44,357 nt of DNA from a virus. Shown here piece by piece: positions 1-6,711 of the stretch. Location: the IMG/VR virus record IMGVR_UViG_3300029915_000054, positions 1 to 44,357 of that record. The stretch is one strand, 5' to 3'. The position numbers were made by a program, and so were the translations under genes. Numbering within the stretch: position 1 is the stretch's first letter; each line of letters starts with the position of its first letter. The notes beneath the pieces were generated by a model that was given only the letters and a program-made list of their open reading frames with translations, was not told the DNA's origin and did no database searches.

Positions 1-132
1 GTCTCCGAAGTGCCAGAAAATTACGGTTCAATCGCCGAGTTTGAAGAAATTATGTCGACCATGCCCGATTGGGCGAAAGGTTGGCCACTTAAAGCCTCCG
101 GCGGTTGGAGGGCAAAACGCTATGGGAAATAA
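1..132 (+). CDS. Family A DNA polymerase, C-terminal end (partial)
   Basis: The window opens inside a reading frame in frame 1 that runs 43 codons to a TAA at 130-132. The last residues (PDWAKGWPL ... KRYGK) match the usual tail of phage family A DNA polymerases, which end in a WA-G-PL ... RY-K pattern. The N-terminal part of the same gene is at 43457-44357, on the same strand and running off the right edge. The two pieces do not join in frame, so sequence is missing between them. Identification rests on the tail motif plus the partner fragment, not on catalytic residues. Confidence 0.8.
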   Translation, partial: VSEVPENYGSIAEFEEIMSTMPDWAKGWPLKASGGWRAKRYGK

Positions 133-724
133 ATTTGTAATCGGTGAGTTCGTGGTTCTTCGTGTAATTTATTCCGCTTTGTATACAGTTGTACTTGTGA
201 CGGGCGATAAATTAGAAAATGGTCGCTGGCCTTGCATTATAAACGATACGGGCGAAAACGTAGAATTACGCGAGGAACAATTATTTAAAATAGATTGGGA
301 GGGAAAAATGGTTGATTTAAGTTTAAGTAAAAATGAAAGGTATGTAACCAATATGAAGGACGAAGCCGTTCGGGATGAATTAATCCATTTGCGCGATAAG
401 TTAGACGAGCTTGACCAAGATGATTATTTTGGTACGCAAGGCTGGGAATATCAATTTGGCATGGGGGAAATAATGGAAAGTAGTGAAGATGCCAGAATTA
501 GGTTAAACGGAGTAGTACAAGAACTACAAAACGAATTGAATTGCATTAAAAATTCCTTACCTCTTTTGCCGGTAGAGATACGAGCGCATATAGGCACGTG
601 GAAGGATAGATTTTTCTATATAGAGGCGGTTTCGGTTGAACATGCGATATGGTTGGCTAAACGGCAAATAGTGGATTTGGGTACTACCCCGTTTATAATA
701 ACCTCCATAGAAATACATGGATAA
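122..724 (+). CDS. Hypothetical early protein, 200 aa
   Basis: I do not recognise this protein. The ATG at 122 overlaps the end of the polymerase gene and has a GGAGGG ribosome binding site at 107-112; an upstream in-frame ATG at 41 lies inside the polymerase and has no such site. The sequence is mixed hydrophilic, with acidic central helices and no clear membrane segment. An in-frame ATG at 309 also follows a purine-rich GGGAGGG, so a shorter second product is possible. The stop at 722-724 falls at the left edge of a promoter/operator cassette, so the gene ends just before a new transcription unit. Confidence 0.7.
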   Translation: MGNKFVIGEFVVLRVIYSALYTVVLVTGDKLENGRWPCIINDTGENVELREEQLFKIDWEGKMVDLSLSKNERYVTNMKDEAVRDELIHLRDKLDELDQDDYFGTQGWEYQFGMGEIMESSEDARIRLNGVVQELQNELNCIKNSLPLLPVEIRAHIGTWKDRFFYIEAVSVEHAIWLAKRQIVDLGTTPFIITSIEIHG

Positions 725-765
725 TTGTTGACACTAACGTCAACAAGTAATATACTCTCTTTATC
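721..765 (+). promoter_or_regulatory. Promoter with overlapping operator, copy 1
   Basis: A perfect dyad TTGTTGAC-N6-GTCAACAA occupies 725-746. It covers the -35 box TTGACA (728-733), which is followed by a 17-base spacer and the -10 box TATACT (751-756). The 45-base cassette 721-765 recurs at 2461-2505 and 39543-39587 with changes only in the dyad centre. A second dyad, CTCTCTTT (755-762) with AAAGAGAG (772-779), follows at once. The layout suggests a strong sigma70 promoter repressed by a dimer bound over the -35 box. It drives the gene at 788. Confidence 0.85.
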
Positions 766-787
766 GAAACGAAAGAGAGAAAATAAA

Positions 788-958
788 ATGTATATAGGAA
801 TCGCAGTAAATGTTAATACCGGCATGAAATATCATACACATGGATATTCTTCGCGTTATAAAGCAAAAACAGCGGCTACGAAATTAAAGCAGATATATAA
901 ACAGTCCGGTGAAACGATTGTTGTTATGACCCGCCTTGTTAAATTAGATGGGGAATAA
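788..958 (+). CDS. Hypothetical small protein, 56 aa
   Basis: This is the first gene after promoter copy 1. The frame is open from 725, but the promoter occupies 728-756, so the ATG at 788, preceded by AAAGAGAG, is the only sensible start. The product is basic and soluble, with many Tyr and Lys residues. No family is recognised. Being first behind a strong regulated promoter suggests a host-takeover or regulatory role; that is inference only. Confidence 0.65.
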   Translation: MYIGIAVNVNTGMKYHTHGYSSRYKAKTAATKLKQIYKQSGETIVVMTRLVKLDGE

Positions 959-959
959 A

Positions 960-1139
960 ATGTTACTTTGCAAAGAGCATTACGATTTAATAGAAATGTT
1001 TGAAAAAGATGTAACCGGTTATCGTACAGATAAAGAGCCCAAAGATTTATGGGCTATGGGTAACGTGTACCAACACGGCGAGTACAACAAATTATTTCAT
1101 GTCTATAGAAAAGGGTACGCTTTCGGTAAAACACAATAA
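960..1139 (+). CDS. Hypothetical small protein, 59 aa
   Basis: The ATG at 960 has GGGGA just upstream (951-955). An earlier in-frame ATG at 948 overlaps the previous gene and has no ribosome binding site, so 960 is preferred. The product is rich in aromatic and charged residues and has no membrane segment. It is the second gene of the unit starting at promoter copy 1. Function unknown. Confidence 0.6.
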   Translation: MLLCKEHYDLIEMFEKDVTGYRTDKEPKDLWAMGNVYQHGEYNKLFHVYRKGYAFGKTQ

Positions 1140-1148
1140 GGAAATGCC

Positions 1149-1340
1149 ATGATTACAAAGGAAGGAGAGGCAGTCTACGAGGTAAAATTTCAAATTAAAA
1201 CCTCCACGTTCATAGGTAAAATGGGGGTGTTTAACGCTAAAGAGGCAGTGATAGACCAGTATAACCCGACTCGCGCATATAAATCTAAAAACGAGGCGAT
1301 AGACGCTACTATTAACCACTTAGAGAGTTTAAAGGATTGA
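1149..1340 (+). CDS. Hypothetical small protein, 63 aa
   Basis: AAGGAA lies five bases before the ATG at 1149, a good ribosome binding site. The product reads as a small alpha/beta protein ending in a helix with alternating hydrophobic residues. Its stop overlaps the TTG start of the next gene, which suggests coupled translation. No family is recognised. Confidence 0.6.
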   Translation: MITKEGEAVYEVKFQIKTSTFIGKMGVFNAKEAVIDQYNPTRAYKSKNEAIDATINHLESLKD

Positions 1341-1564
1341 TTAAACTAGACCGGCAATTGTATGCCTTATTAACGCACCACTTGAGAGACGGCAAAGCGG
1401 ATATGACCGAGGTGTTGGCCATAATGAGCAATCACATAACTATGATGATTCAATGCGTGGCCGCGCCGCCCGAGGTAAAAATATCACTCGCCGAGCAAGT
1501 CATGTCCTGCGTTGTAGAAGAAATTAAGAAAGACCCAAACCCAATGGCTAGGAGATTAAATTGA
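1337..1564 (+). CDS. Hypothetical helical protein, 75 aa (TTG start)
   Basis: The likely start is TTG at 1337, overlapping the previous stop, with AAAGG a few bases upstream. The product is helical and rich in Met and Val. Its middle and C-terminal part (TEVLAIM ... PPEVKISLAEQ) lines up with the next gene's protein (DIITAL ... TPDIKAQLSKQ), so the two look like an old tandem duplication. No known family. Confidence 0.55.
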   Translation: MIKLDRQLYALLTHHLRDGKADMTEVLAIMSNHITMMIQCVAAPPEVKISLAEQVMSCVVEEIKKDPNPMARRLN

Positions 1565-1752
1565 CACCGATATTTAATGAGTTAAACAAAATAATGAATG
1601 ACGCTATCAAACGGGGCGATTCACCGGGGGATATAATAACTGCTCTAACAAGCTGTGTGATTGGTGTTATTAACTGCTTGAAAGTCACGCCGGATATAAA
1701 GGCACAACTTAGTAAACAGGCCGCCGATATGATACAGGCAGAAGCGAAGTAA
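1561..1752 (+). CDS. Hypothetical helical protein, 63 aa (TTG start), paralogue of upstream gene
   Basis: TTG at 1561 overlaps the preceding stop. The protein resembles its upstream neighbour in length, helical pattern and the order IT-L, CVI, P-I-A-LS-Q. Its stop overlaps the next ATG (TAATG at 1750-1754), so the run of genes from 1337 to 2490 is translationally chained. Function unknown. Confidence 0.55.
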   Translation: MTPIFNELNKIMNDAIKRGDSPGDIITALTSCVIGVINCLKVTPDIKAQLSKQAADMIQAEAK

Positions 1753-1973
1753 TGCTACCAAAAGAAATAAGAGATAAAAAAGCCTTTGCCAAAGTATGCG
1801 CACGAGAAACAAAACGAATTGTAAAACGTATGGATGATTATTTAAATTCGTCCAACCATAAATCAATTGAAATGGCAGAGGCATTTTATAGAGTCCTTGC
1901 GTGGCATATAGCCGAGGGGGATTTGCAACCGGAGAACGTACATTTAACATCGTTACTAAGGAGAACCGATTGA
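1752..1973 (+). CDS. Hypothetical basic protein, 73 aa
   Basis: The ATG at 1752 overlaps the previous TAA. The N-terminal half is strongly basic (KEIRDKKAFAKVCARETKR), which could suit nucleic acid binding. The C-terminal half is a predicted helix. No family is recognised. It belongs to the chained small-gene run of the early plus arm. Confidence 0.6.
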   Translation: MLPKEIRDKKAFAKVCARETKRIVKRMDDYLNSSNHKSIEMAEAFYRVLAWHIAEGDLQPENVHLTSLLRRTD

Positions 1974-2125
1974 GTACCTACGTTTTAGTTTTGGTGTTCA
2001 TGAACACCTACGGCATATCCGCCGTTAATATAGATTACCCGTCTAAAACTCTTTGCGAGATAGAGGGCAAGAGAGTTACAACTGATTTGCCGGATTCAAA
2101 ATATTACTGTTTGGAGCGTAAATAG
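1970..2125 (+). CDS. Small membrane or secreted protein, 52 aa (TTG start)
   Basis: The frame is open from 1901, but the best start is TTG at 1970, six bases after AAGGAG (1958-1963), overlapping the TGA of the previous gene. With this start the protein begins with a hydrophobic stretch (STYVLVLVFMNTYGISAV) that looks like a signal peptide or membrane anchor, followed by a short polar domain with two cysteines. This is a common layout for small phage envelope proteins. Role unknown. Confidence 0.55.
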   Translation: MSTYVLVLVFMNTYGISAVNIDYPSKTLCEIEGKRVTTDLPDSKYYCLERK

Positions 2126-2490
2126 TGAAATACGAAATAGAGATAACCGGGGCGGTTTTGAGTAATGAGGTATTTGCCGATATTAAACACCGTTGCGGTG
2201 AAGTCGTAGAAAGTTGGCTATGCCCTTCATTTGTGGACGCTGGTAAACTAATAGATACTTGGATTAAAGCGAACCCGTATACCCGGCATGTTGGCTGTAC
2301 CAGTGAATATTGCAAAGTGAAAGAACCTATCGAACAGTTAGTAATGACCCCCTGTGATACAACTACAATAAACTTGCCTTTGATTAATATGGAGCCTATG
2401 AAAATAACGATACCCGAGAACCATAAAGAGTACGTTATAAATATACCGGCTTATGTACCAATAATTGTTGACACTACCGTCAACAAGTAA
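2125..2490 (+). CDS. Hypothetical protein, 121 aa, ends in operator-encoded tail
   Basis: GTG at 2125 overlaps the TAG of the previous gene. The protein has two cysteines near residues 63 and 68 and a beta-rich C-terminal half. Its last residues, IIVDTTVNK, are encoded by the promoter/operator cassette at 2461-2505, and the stop (2488-2490) directly abuts the -10 box. The unrelated protein at 39372-39572 ends with the same residues for the same reason. No family is recognised. Confidence 0.6.
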   Translation: MKYEIEITGAVLSNEVFADIKHRCGEVVESWLCPSFVDAGKLIDTWIKANPYTRHVGCTSEYCKVKEPIEQLVMTPCDTTTINLPLINMEPMKITIPENHKEYVINIPAYVPIIVDTTVNK

Positions 2491-2505
2491 TATACTCTCT
2501 TTATC
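2461..2505 (+). promoter_or_regulatory. Promoter with overlapping operator, copy 2
   Basis: Perfect dyad TTGTTGAC-N6-GTCAACAA at 2465-2486, -35 TTGACA at 2468-2473, 17-base spacer, -10 TATACT at 2491-2496. The downstream dyad CTCTCTTT (2495-2502) and AAAGAGAG (2514-2521) is kept as in copy 1, with a slightly longer loop. It reads into the gene at 2530. The dyad centre is ACTACC against ACTAAC in copy 1. Confidence 0.85.
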
Positions 2506-2529
2506 AAATAACGAAAGAGAGGAAACATC

Positions 2530-2880
2530 ATGCCATATATCGCCACAGAGACCGTTGCAATGATTCGCAAAGCAATCAAAAAAGAATTTCCTAACGTGAA
2601 GTTCTCAATCACAAAAGAACATTACTCGTCTTTGAACGTAGTAGTTTTACAGAGCCACATGGATTTTACTAAACGTCCGCTAGAAGGCCAAAGCCACTAC
2701 CCAGAAAACTTGTGGAAATATAACGAAGAATCCGAAAAGTTTTTAGAAAAGTTAGAAAATTTAATTAATAGCTGCCATGAGCAAAAAGAGCTTACTTATG
2801 ATTACGATTACGGTTCAGTTCCTAACTATTATTTAAATATAAATATCGGCAAGTGGGATAAACCCTACGTTCAAATTTAA
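2530..2880 (+). CDS. LPD29-like domain protein, 116 aa
   Basis: The N-terminal half (YIATETVAMIRKAIKKEFPNV, here split as YIATETVAMI and RKAIKKEFPNV, then KFSI) resembles the LPD29 domain seen in phage and plasmid proteins, where a helix with IRK-LK-FP-VKFS precedes a strand. The C-terminal half has a helix (residues about 68-85) and an acidic, Tyr-rich segment. It sits first behind promoter copy 2 with GAGAGGAA before the ATG. LPD29 has no firmly known function; association with polyvalent mobile-element proteins is what is known of the family. Confidence 0.6.
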   Translation: MPYIATETVAMIRKAIKKEFPNVKFSITKEHYSSLNVVVLQSHMDFTKRPLEGQSHYPENLWKYNEESEKFLEKLENLINSCHEQKELTYDYDYGSVPNYYLNINIGKWDKPYVQI

Positions 2881-2924
2881 AACGCAGTCAATGACAAGGA
2901 CGTCACCTTTAAAGGAAAATTAAA

Positions 2925-3029
2925 ATGAGTGATGAAACAGTAGGTATAATTTCGGTACTTGTATTCGGGCTATTGTGGGGTTTTGTGTTCACCTTCACGG
3001 CTTGCATGTACTTGGAGATTTTAGGGTAA
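2925..3029 (+). CDS. Small single-span membrane protein, 34 aa
   Basis: A short frame starts with ATG at 2925 after AAAGGAAAATTAAA and ends at 3027-3029. Residues 6-29 form one hydrophobic segment (IISVLVFGLLWGFVFTF) after a polar MSDET start. The stop overlaps the next ATG (TAATG). A clean ribosome binding site, a transmembrane pattern and the overlap support a real gene. Function unknown; too short to place in a family. Confidence 0.5.
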   Translation: MSDETVGIISVLVFGLLWGFVFTFTACMYLEILG

Positions 3030-3145
3030 TGATTGACGAGCAAAAATATTTTAATCAAATGTTGTTCCGAAAAAGTGCCAGCTACCCCCTAGATTGGACT
3101 TGGTGTTTATTCACCCAGTTAAAAAAACGATTATCGGCAATGTAG
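3029..3145 (+). CDS. Hypothetical small protein, 38 aa
   Basis: The ATG at 3029 overlaps the stop of the upstream membrane protein, which suggests translational coupling. The product is polar at its N-terminus with a Trp-rich middle (LDWTWCLF) and a basic end (QLKKRLSAM). There is no other support beyond the overlap and the otherwise gene-free gap it fills. Function unknown. Confidence 0.35.
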   Translation: MIDEQKYFNQMLFRKSASYPLDWTWCLFTQLKKRLSAM

Positions 3146-3152
3146 GCTATTA

Positions 3153-3323
3153 GTGAAAAGCCCCGAATTTGAAGCAATGAAAGCAACGGATAGAGCTACG
3201 GCCAGAGCGTTGTATATGTATACCAAAGAGCTATTAATCCGTTTTTACAAGGACTATAGAGTTTTATTAAAAATTGATAGGGTGAAAAGACATGCCAAAA
3301 TTAAGCCAATACCGCATTGTTAA
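3153..3323 (+). CDS. Hypothetical basic protein, 56 aa (GTG start)
   Basis: A frame opens at GTG 3153 and runs 56 codons to 3323, overlapping the next gene by 32 bases. The product is strongly basic and helical, with a C-terminal segment rich in Lys, Arg and His, compatible with nucleic acid binding. The ribosome binding site is weak, so the call is tentative. Confidence 0.35.
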   Translation: MKSPEFEAMKATDRATARALYMYTKELLIRFYKDYRVLLKIDRVKRHAKIKPIPHC

Positions 3324-3522
3324 AGCGCAAGTGGAATCTTTCAAAGAGCTAGGATTTATTTGCCAGTTCGATATCCAAGATTACAAACACAAATTCGCAC
3401 CAAAAATTCGTTTAATCGGAGAGTGTAAAATGTATCGTTTTTCCGATGAAAATTGGGATATCGTGAGTTCACAATTAGCTAAACTTTACGGAGTAATTAA
3501 AAATGAAAAAAGAGCTGCCTAG
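3292..3522 (+). CDS. Hypothetical basic protein, 76 aa
   Basis: ATG at 3292 follows AGGGTGAAAAG. The protein mixes strands and helices, has two cysteines (residues 24 and 45) and many Lys residues. It overlaps the next gene by 20 bases. No family is recognised; it lies in the small-gene tail of the plus arm. Confidence 0.6.
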   Translation: MPKLSQYRIVKAQVESFKELGFICQFDIQDYKHKFAPKIRLIGECKMYRFSDENWDIVSSQLAKLYGVIKNEKRAA

Positions 3523-3703
3523 CACCTTTGAAGTTATCGGCATGTTACAAATGGCAATCCGCGCCTTTGAGACTAACCCAAAAGCTGTACCAAAAACCGA
3601 GCTTGAGAAAAACGGTCTGGAAATGATACGCGAGTCTGTGCGTATTCTAACCGAGGACGTTTTAGGCTCTCTATCTGCTCCCGGTAGTAACTTTCACCAA
3701 TGA
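3503..3703 (+). CDS. Hypothetical helical protein, 66 aa
   Basis: ATG at 3503 has GGAG at 3490-3493 upstream. The product is predicted to be mainly helical (FEVIGMLQMAIRAFE, then LEMIRESVRILTEDVL). It overlaps its neighbours on both sides by a few bases, typical of this operon. No family is recognised. Confidence 0.6.
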   Translation: MKKELPSTFEVIGMLQMAIRAFETNPKAVPKTELEKNGLEMIRESVRILTEDVLGSLSAPGSNFHQ

Positions 3704-3996
3704 GCGATTTAATGGATAAAATTATCGCCGAAGCGGAGAGAGTATCCGCAGAGCGTCAAAAATCGGGGGTAACTCCGCAAGATTTTTTAAAAAATTGGTT
3801 AGGGGATTTTGCTGCCTCAGTTAAACAGCATGAACTTATAGACCAAGAATTTGAAAGATTAAAAGCTCTACCGGGTATTTTCTGCTGTTACTGTGGCGTT
3901 AAAATATTTACCGATTTAACACCCTTGCAGTATATGGCCGCTGAAAGTTTACCGCCAGCGTGTGACAAATGCGACCGGCCAGCGGGAACTATTTAA
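3700..3996 (+). CDS. Hypothetical zinc-ribbon-like protein, 98 aa
   Basis: The ATG at 3700 overlaps the previous stop (ATGA). Residues 1-55 are helical and charged. The C-terminal part carries CYCG at about 63-66 and CDKC at about 88-91, two CxxC pairs that could bind one zinc ion. This is the last gene of the plus arm. Its TAA (3994-3996) overlaps the stop codon of the convergent minus-strand gene at 3993. A DNA- or RNA-binding role is likely only by analogy with other small zinc-ribbon proteins. Confidence 0.6.
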   Translation: MSDLMDKIIAEAERVSAERQKSGVTPQDFLKNWLGDFAASVKQHELIDQEFERLKALPGIFCCYCGVKIFTDLTPLQYMAAESLPPACDKCDRPAGTI

Positions 3997-4175
3997 TTAT
4001 TTTCTTCCATATCGGTTTTATTATCGGCCTGTTCCAAGGACATGCAAATAGTAGAGCCGATTTGTGTTTGGATAATTTGAACGTCCGTTTGGACGTTCTC
4101 TATTTTAGTAAGCAATGCGAAATAAAACGCCACTGTCACAATTAGGAACATTGAAACTATAAACCATTCCCTCAT
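3993..4175 (-). CDS. Small membrane protein, 60 aa (lysis region)
   Basis: The frame is open from 4238, but the real start is the ATG at 4175, which overlaps the TGA of the gene at 4172-4306. With this start the protein has a short polar N-terminus, one membrane span (about residues 4-22, WFIVSMFLIVTVAFYFALL) and a polar, acidic C-terminal tail. One span plus tail, downstream of an endolysin, fits an inner-membrane spanin or a class III holin. No lipoprotein partner was found. Last gene of the minus arm. Confidence 0.55.
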   Translation of the reverse strand: MREWFIVSMFLIVTVAFYFALLTKIENVQTDVQIIQTQIGSTICMSLEQADNKTDMEENN

Positions 4176-4306
4176 TTTCTCCGCCTTCTCCAAATTATTA
4201 TTGATATCGCCAACGCTAGCGCCCCGAGTTCCATCCAAGTGTTACCGGGAACCGCTAAATTTTTTATTAATTCGATTATAATTTCTACGCTGAGTTCCTC
4301 AAACAT
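4172..4306 (-). CDS. Small membrane protein, 44 aa, holin candidate
   Basis: ATG at 4306 is preceded by GAGGGGGCTATC, a strong ribosome binding site. The product starts with an amphipathic helix (FEELSVEIIIELIKNL), then one membrane span (residues about 24-39, ending IIIW) and a very basic end RRRRK. Position right after the endolysin and the one-span layout suggest a holin or holin-like protein. The stop overlaps the next ATG. The role is inferred from context, not from a recognised family. Confidence 0.55.
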   Translation of the reverse strand: MFEELSVEIIIELIKNLAVPGNTWMELGALALAISIIIWRRRRK

Positions 4307-4326
4307 GATAGCCCCCTCATCCTTGC

Positions 4327-4360
4327 GCTCTCTTTTAGTATAGACTAAAAATAAGAGAGC
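4327..4360 (-). other. Hairpin upstream of lysis membrane genes
   Basis: GCTCTCTT and TTAGT at 4327-4339 pair with ACTAA and AAGAGAGC at 4344-4360 around a four-base loop, with a small bulge. It lies in the 104-base gap between the endolysin and the holin candidate. There is no run of T after it on the minus strand, so it is more likely an RNA processing or stability structure than a terminator. Confidence 0.4.
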
Positions 4361-4410
4361 GACCGGAGCCGCTCAATGCGCGTCAATGGAGGAACCGCCT
4401 CGCTAGTATT

Positions 4411-4896
4411 TCACATTAGAGCCCGTTTAATCCAGCCTTTAAAATACTTTTCTTGCGAAGGTTTCCGCAACACGATATCTAAATAATGCTTACACGTAGC
4501 CACCCGAAAAGTATCGTGTAAACGAATCGTCCGAATATTATTAATCGCCTGTAAAGTCCTTTGTCCTAGTTGGCCGTCAATTGTTACGCTGGGGATAATA
4601 GGTACAAAAGTATTCAAACATTCTTGGAGCATTTTAACCGCTACGACTTGCCCAGCATTTACCGAGAATCTGAAAACTAAATTAGCGGTAGTCTGGTCTT
4701 GAATGGAACTCAGGCTTAAAGGATTCCAGAAATCACGGGTATAAATTTCAATCGCTCTTTCCGGCGTGAGGTTTTTAATATCCTCATTGGGATAGGAGCG
4801 TTTCGAGATCCCATATTTCGTTTCCCCTCCCGGGTCTTTAGGGTCATTATCATAACCCCCCTCTATCTCTAAGATATCCTTATCAAAGACAGCCAT
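4411..4896 (-). CDS. Endolysin, glycoside hydrolase family 108 muramidase
   Basis: The N-terminal domain has the family 108 signature EGGY ... DPGG-T--GIS (residues about 12-31), with the catalytic glutamate expected at EGG. The C-terminal part (from about residue 70) matches the peptidoglycan-binding domain that follows in this family. At 161 residues it is slightly short of the usual 170-200 but looks complete. No signal peptide is seen, so release would need a holin; two small membrane genes follow directly. It cleaves the glycan strands of the host cell wall at lysis. Confidence 0.9.
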   Translation of the reverse strand: MAVFDKDILEIEGGYDNDPKDPGGETKYGISKRSYPNEDIKNLTPERAIEIYTRDFWNPLSLSSIQDQTTANLVFRFSVNAGQVVAVKMLQECLNTFVPIIPSVTIDGQLGQRTLQAINNIRTIRLHDTFRVATCKHYLDIVLRKPSQEKYFKGWIKRALM

Positions 4897-4905
4897 ATTT
4901 TCCCC

Positions 4906-6042
4906 TTAGTATTTAACGTAACGAAACACTACATATGATTGTTGTATAATATTCATTGCGGTTTGAGGTACGCTTGTCCGCCCATTGATACCCGTACTTG
5001 TTTGAGCCGGAGTAGTATATCGCGTACCTTGCGCGAACCCGAAAGCAAAATCTTTGGGAACGGTACTAGGCGCAGATAATAAAGAGTTATGGGTATGGTC
5101 TACCATGTCCGTTAATAACATTGTATAGGTATCGCTAGTCGCGGGATTCGTGTTACCTAGTTTGTTTCCTATTTGCGTATTTCCCGAACCGCCCGAAGCC
5201 ATGCTAACCCGTCTCAAACAATTAGGTACACCGAAATTTGTAGCCCCGCCACTTGCCCCATAGCCGTATGGTAGAAAAGTAAGTGTGAATGTTCCAGACG
5301 AAGCCGCCGCCGCGCTTAAAGTGATAGTGGTTGAACCTACTGCGGTTATATAAGTACCTGCTGTGATATTGCTGGATTCAACATAACAAGGCGTGGAGTT
5401 ACCTGCGTTCGGTAAGTACGCCGAAACTAAAGCGATAACGTCCGAAGGAACGGTAACCACGGTAGTACTATTTGTTGTACAGGTTGCGGTATATGTCAAC
5501 GCTTGAAATAAAAGCGGGTAGGCAGTCCGAGCATAAGACGCGCCATTACAAAGTAACGCCCCCACATACCCTCTAGGGCTTGCCGAATCAATATAAGTAC
5601 CGGGGGCTACCGCACGACCACCAGACACAACAATCCAATTATTATCCGCACCGGGTACAGAGGTATTCCCGTTTACTTGGCTTTCCCATATTTGATATCC
5701 ATATGGTGCGCCCGCGGTATACGCGACTCGCGCGAATATAGGATAACTTGCAGGACCACCTACAGGGGGCGAACCCGAAGCCGGGGCTACCCAAAGAGGC
5801 GCGCCCGCTAATTGTATTTGTTGGATAGCTGAGGTTATATCTAGCATTAATTGGTTAAATTGAGGACGGGGAACTGGGAGAGCCGAGGGAACGGTACTCA
5901 AGTCCTCTTCATAGTTTGGGGTAAACCCGTATTGATAACTCAATGGCCCGGTAGTACCTCCGGTACTATCGATTGCCACCACGTCCGATGGTCCAGCGTC
6001 TACCGCATATGGGTATAAAAAATAGGGATTAGCAACAGTCAT
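4906..6042 (-). CDS. Tail fibre protein with collar domain, 378 aa
   Basis: Residues about 158-182 (RGYVGALLCNGASYART) and 268-282 (TNFGVPNCLRR) form a phage tail collar domain, and the C-terminus (DHTHNS, then YVVFRYVKY) closes it. The collar is split by an insert at about residues 186-257 made of Thr/Ser-rich beta sequence that resembles modules in the sheath and cement proteins. The N-terminal 150 residues likely attach to the baseplate, since the gene follows the DUF2612 baseplate gene. Probably a host-binding short fibre. Confidence 0.8.
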   Translation of the reverse strand: MTVANPYFLYPYAVDAGPSDVVAIDSTGGTTGPLSYQYGFTPNYEEDLSTVPSALPVPRPQFNQLMLDITSAIQQIQLAGAPLWVAPASGSPPVGGPASYPIFARVAYTAGAPYGYQIWESQVNGNTSVPGADNNWIVVSGGRAVAPGTYIDSASPRGYVGALLCNGASYARTAYPLLFQALTYTATCTTNSTTVVTVPSDVIALVSAYLPNAGNSTPCYVESSNITAGTYITAVGSTTITLSAAAASSGTFTLTFLPYGYGASGGATNFGVPNCLRRVSMASGGSGNTQIGNKLGNTNPATSDTYTMLLTDMVDHTHNSLLSAPSTVPKDFAFGFAQGTRYTTPAQTSTGINGRTSVPQTAMNIIQQSYVVFRYVKY

Positions 6043-6054
6043 TGTGTAAGCTCC

Positions 6055-6711
6055 TTATATTCTGGCAACGCCCGCAGGTCGTGGGAATATGTCTAAATTG
6101 TTCATAACCGAAAATAACGCCGGAGGAAAATCAGAACCTGTAAAAACATATTCGATAGTCATATCAAGATTATCGATAACGTAAATCGTTCCTGTATACC
6201 CGATGGTGTTATCCGTACAAAGATGATTAAAAAACTCGTTAATGTCGTCTACGTCACCCAAATTACATAATTGAAAATATCGAAGTCTTAACAAAAATTG
6301 TTGCTGTTGTACTGTAAGCGCAAAGAATTGAGATTTTGTAGAAAAGTTACCGCTACCGGGGTTTGCGATAATCGTTGTACCAAAGTTTTTATAATCGTTT
6401 TCTAAGTCTGGATAACTCGGGTCAAACGCATTAAAGCCCCAAATAGGCTTTGCGGGCGGTTCGTCACCAATTGGGATGTATACAGGAACATTTAAAATAA
6501 TCGACCACACGACCATGCCGAATATTGTAGGGTCGGGGGTGCATAAGTCGAAAATGGTTTGTTCCCAATTCAACCAAAAAACTTGATGATTCGCAAATAA
6601 CCAGTTTTGTTTGTCACCGATTAATGTACGAATATTGCGCGAGTTCTGATATTGCCACAAAACCGCCTGTTCAACATCAATCGCAAAAAAGTCAAAGTCT
6701 TGTATTCTCAT
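6055..6711 (-). CDS. Baseplate protein, DUF2612 family
   Basis: The 218-residue protein has the DUF2612 features: an N-terminal QYQNS--I-TLI segment and aromatic-rich beta segments, with PxG near the C-terminus. In Mu- and P2-like phages this slot after gpJ holds the wedge protein that links baseplate to fibres (gpI/gp48-like). It overlaps the J gene by four bases (ATGA). The next gene is the collar-domain fibre, consistent with a fibre-attachment role. Confidence 0.75.
   Translation of the reverse strand: MRIQDFDFFAIDVEQAVLWQYQNSRNIRTLIGDKQNWLFANHQVFWLNWEQTIFDLCTPDPTIFGMVVWSIILNVPVYIPIGDEPPAKPIWGFNAFDPSYPDLENDYKNFGTTIIANPGSGNFSTKSQFFALTVQQQQFLLRLRYFQLCNLGDVDDINEFFNHLCTDNTIGYTGTIYVIDNLDMTIEYVFTGSDFPPALFSVMNNLDIFPRPAGVARI

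Noticed and set aside
4079-4098. Perfect hairpin GAACGTCC-GTTT-GGACGTTC
   Set aside because: It lies within the coding part of the small lysis-region membrane protein and has no T run, so it is not a terminator; possibly chance.
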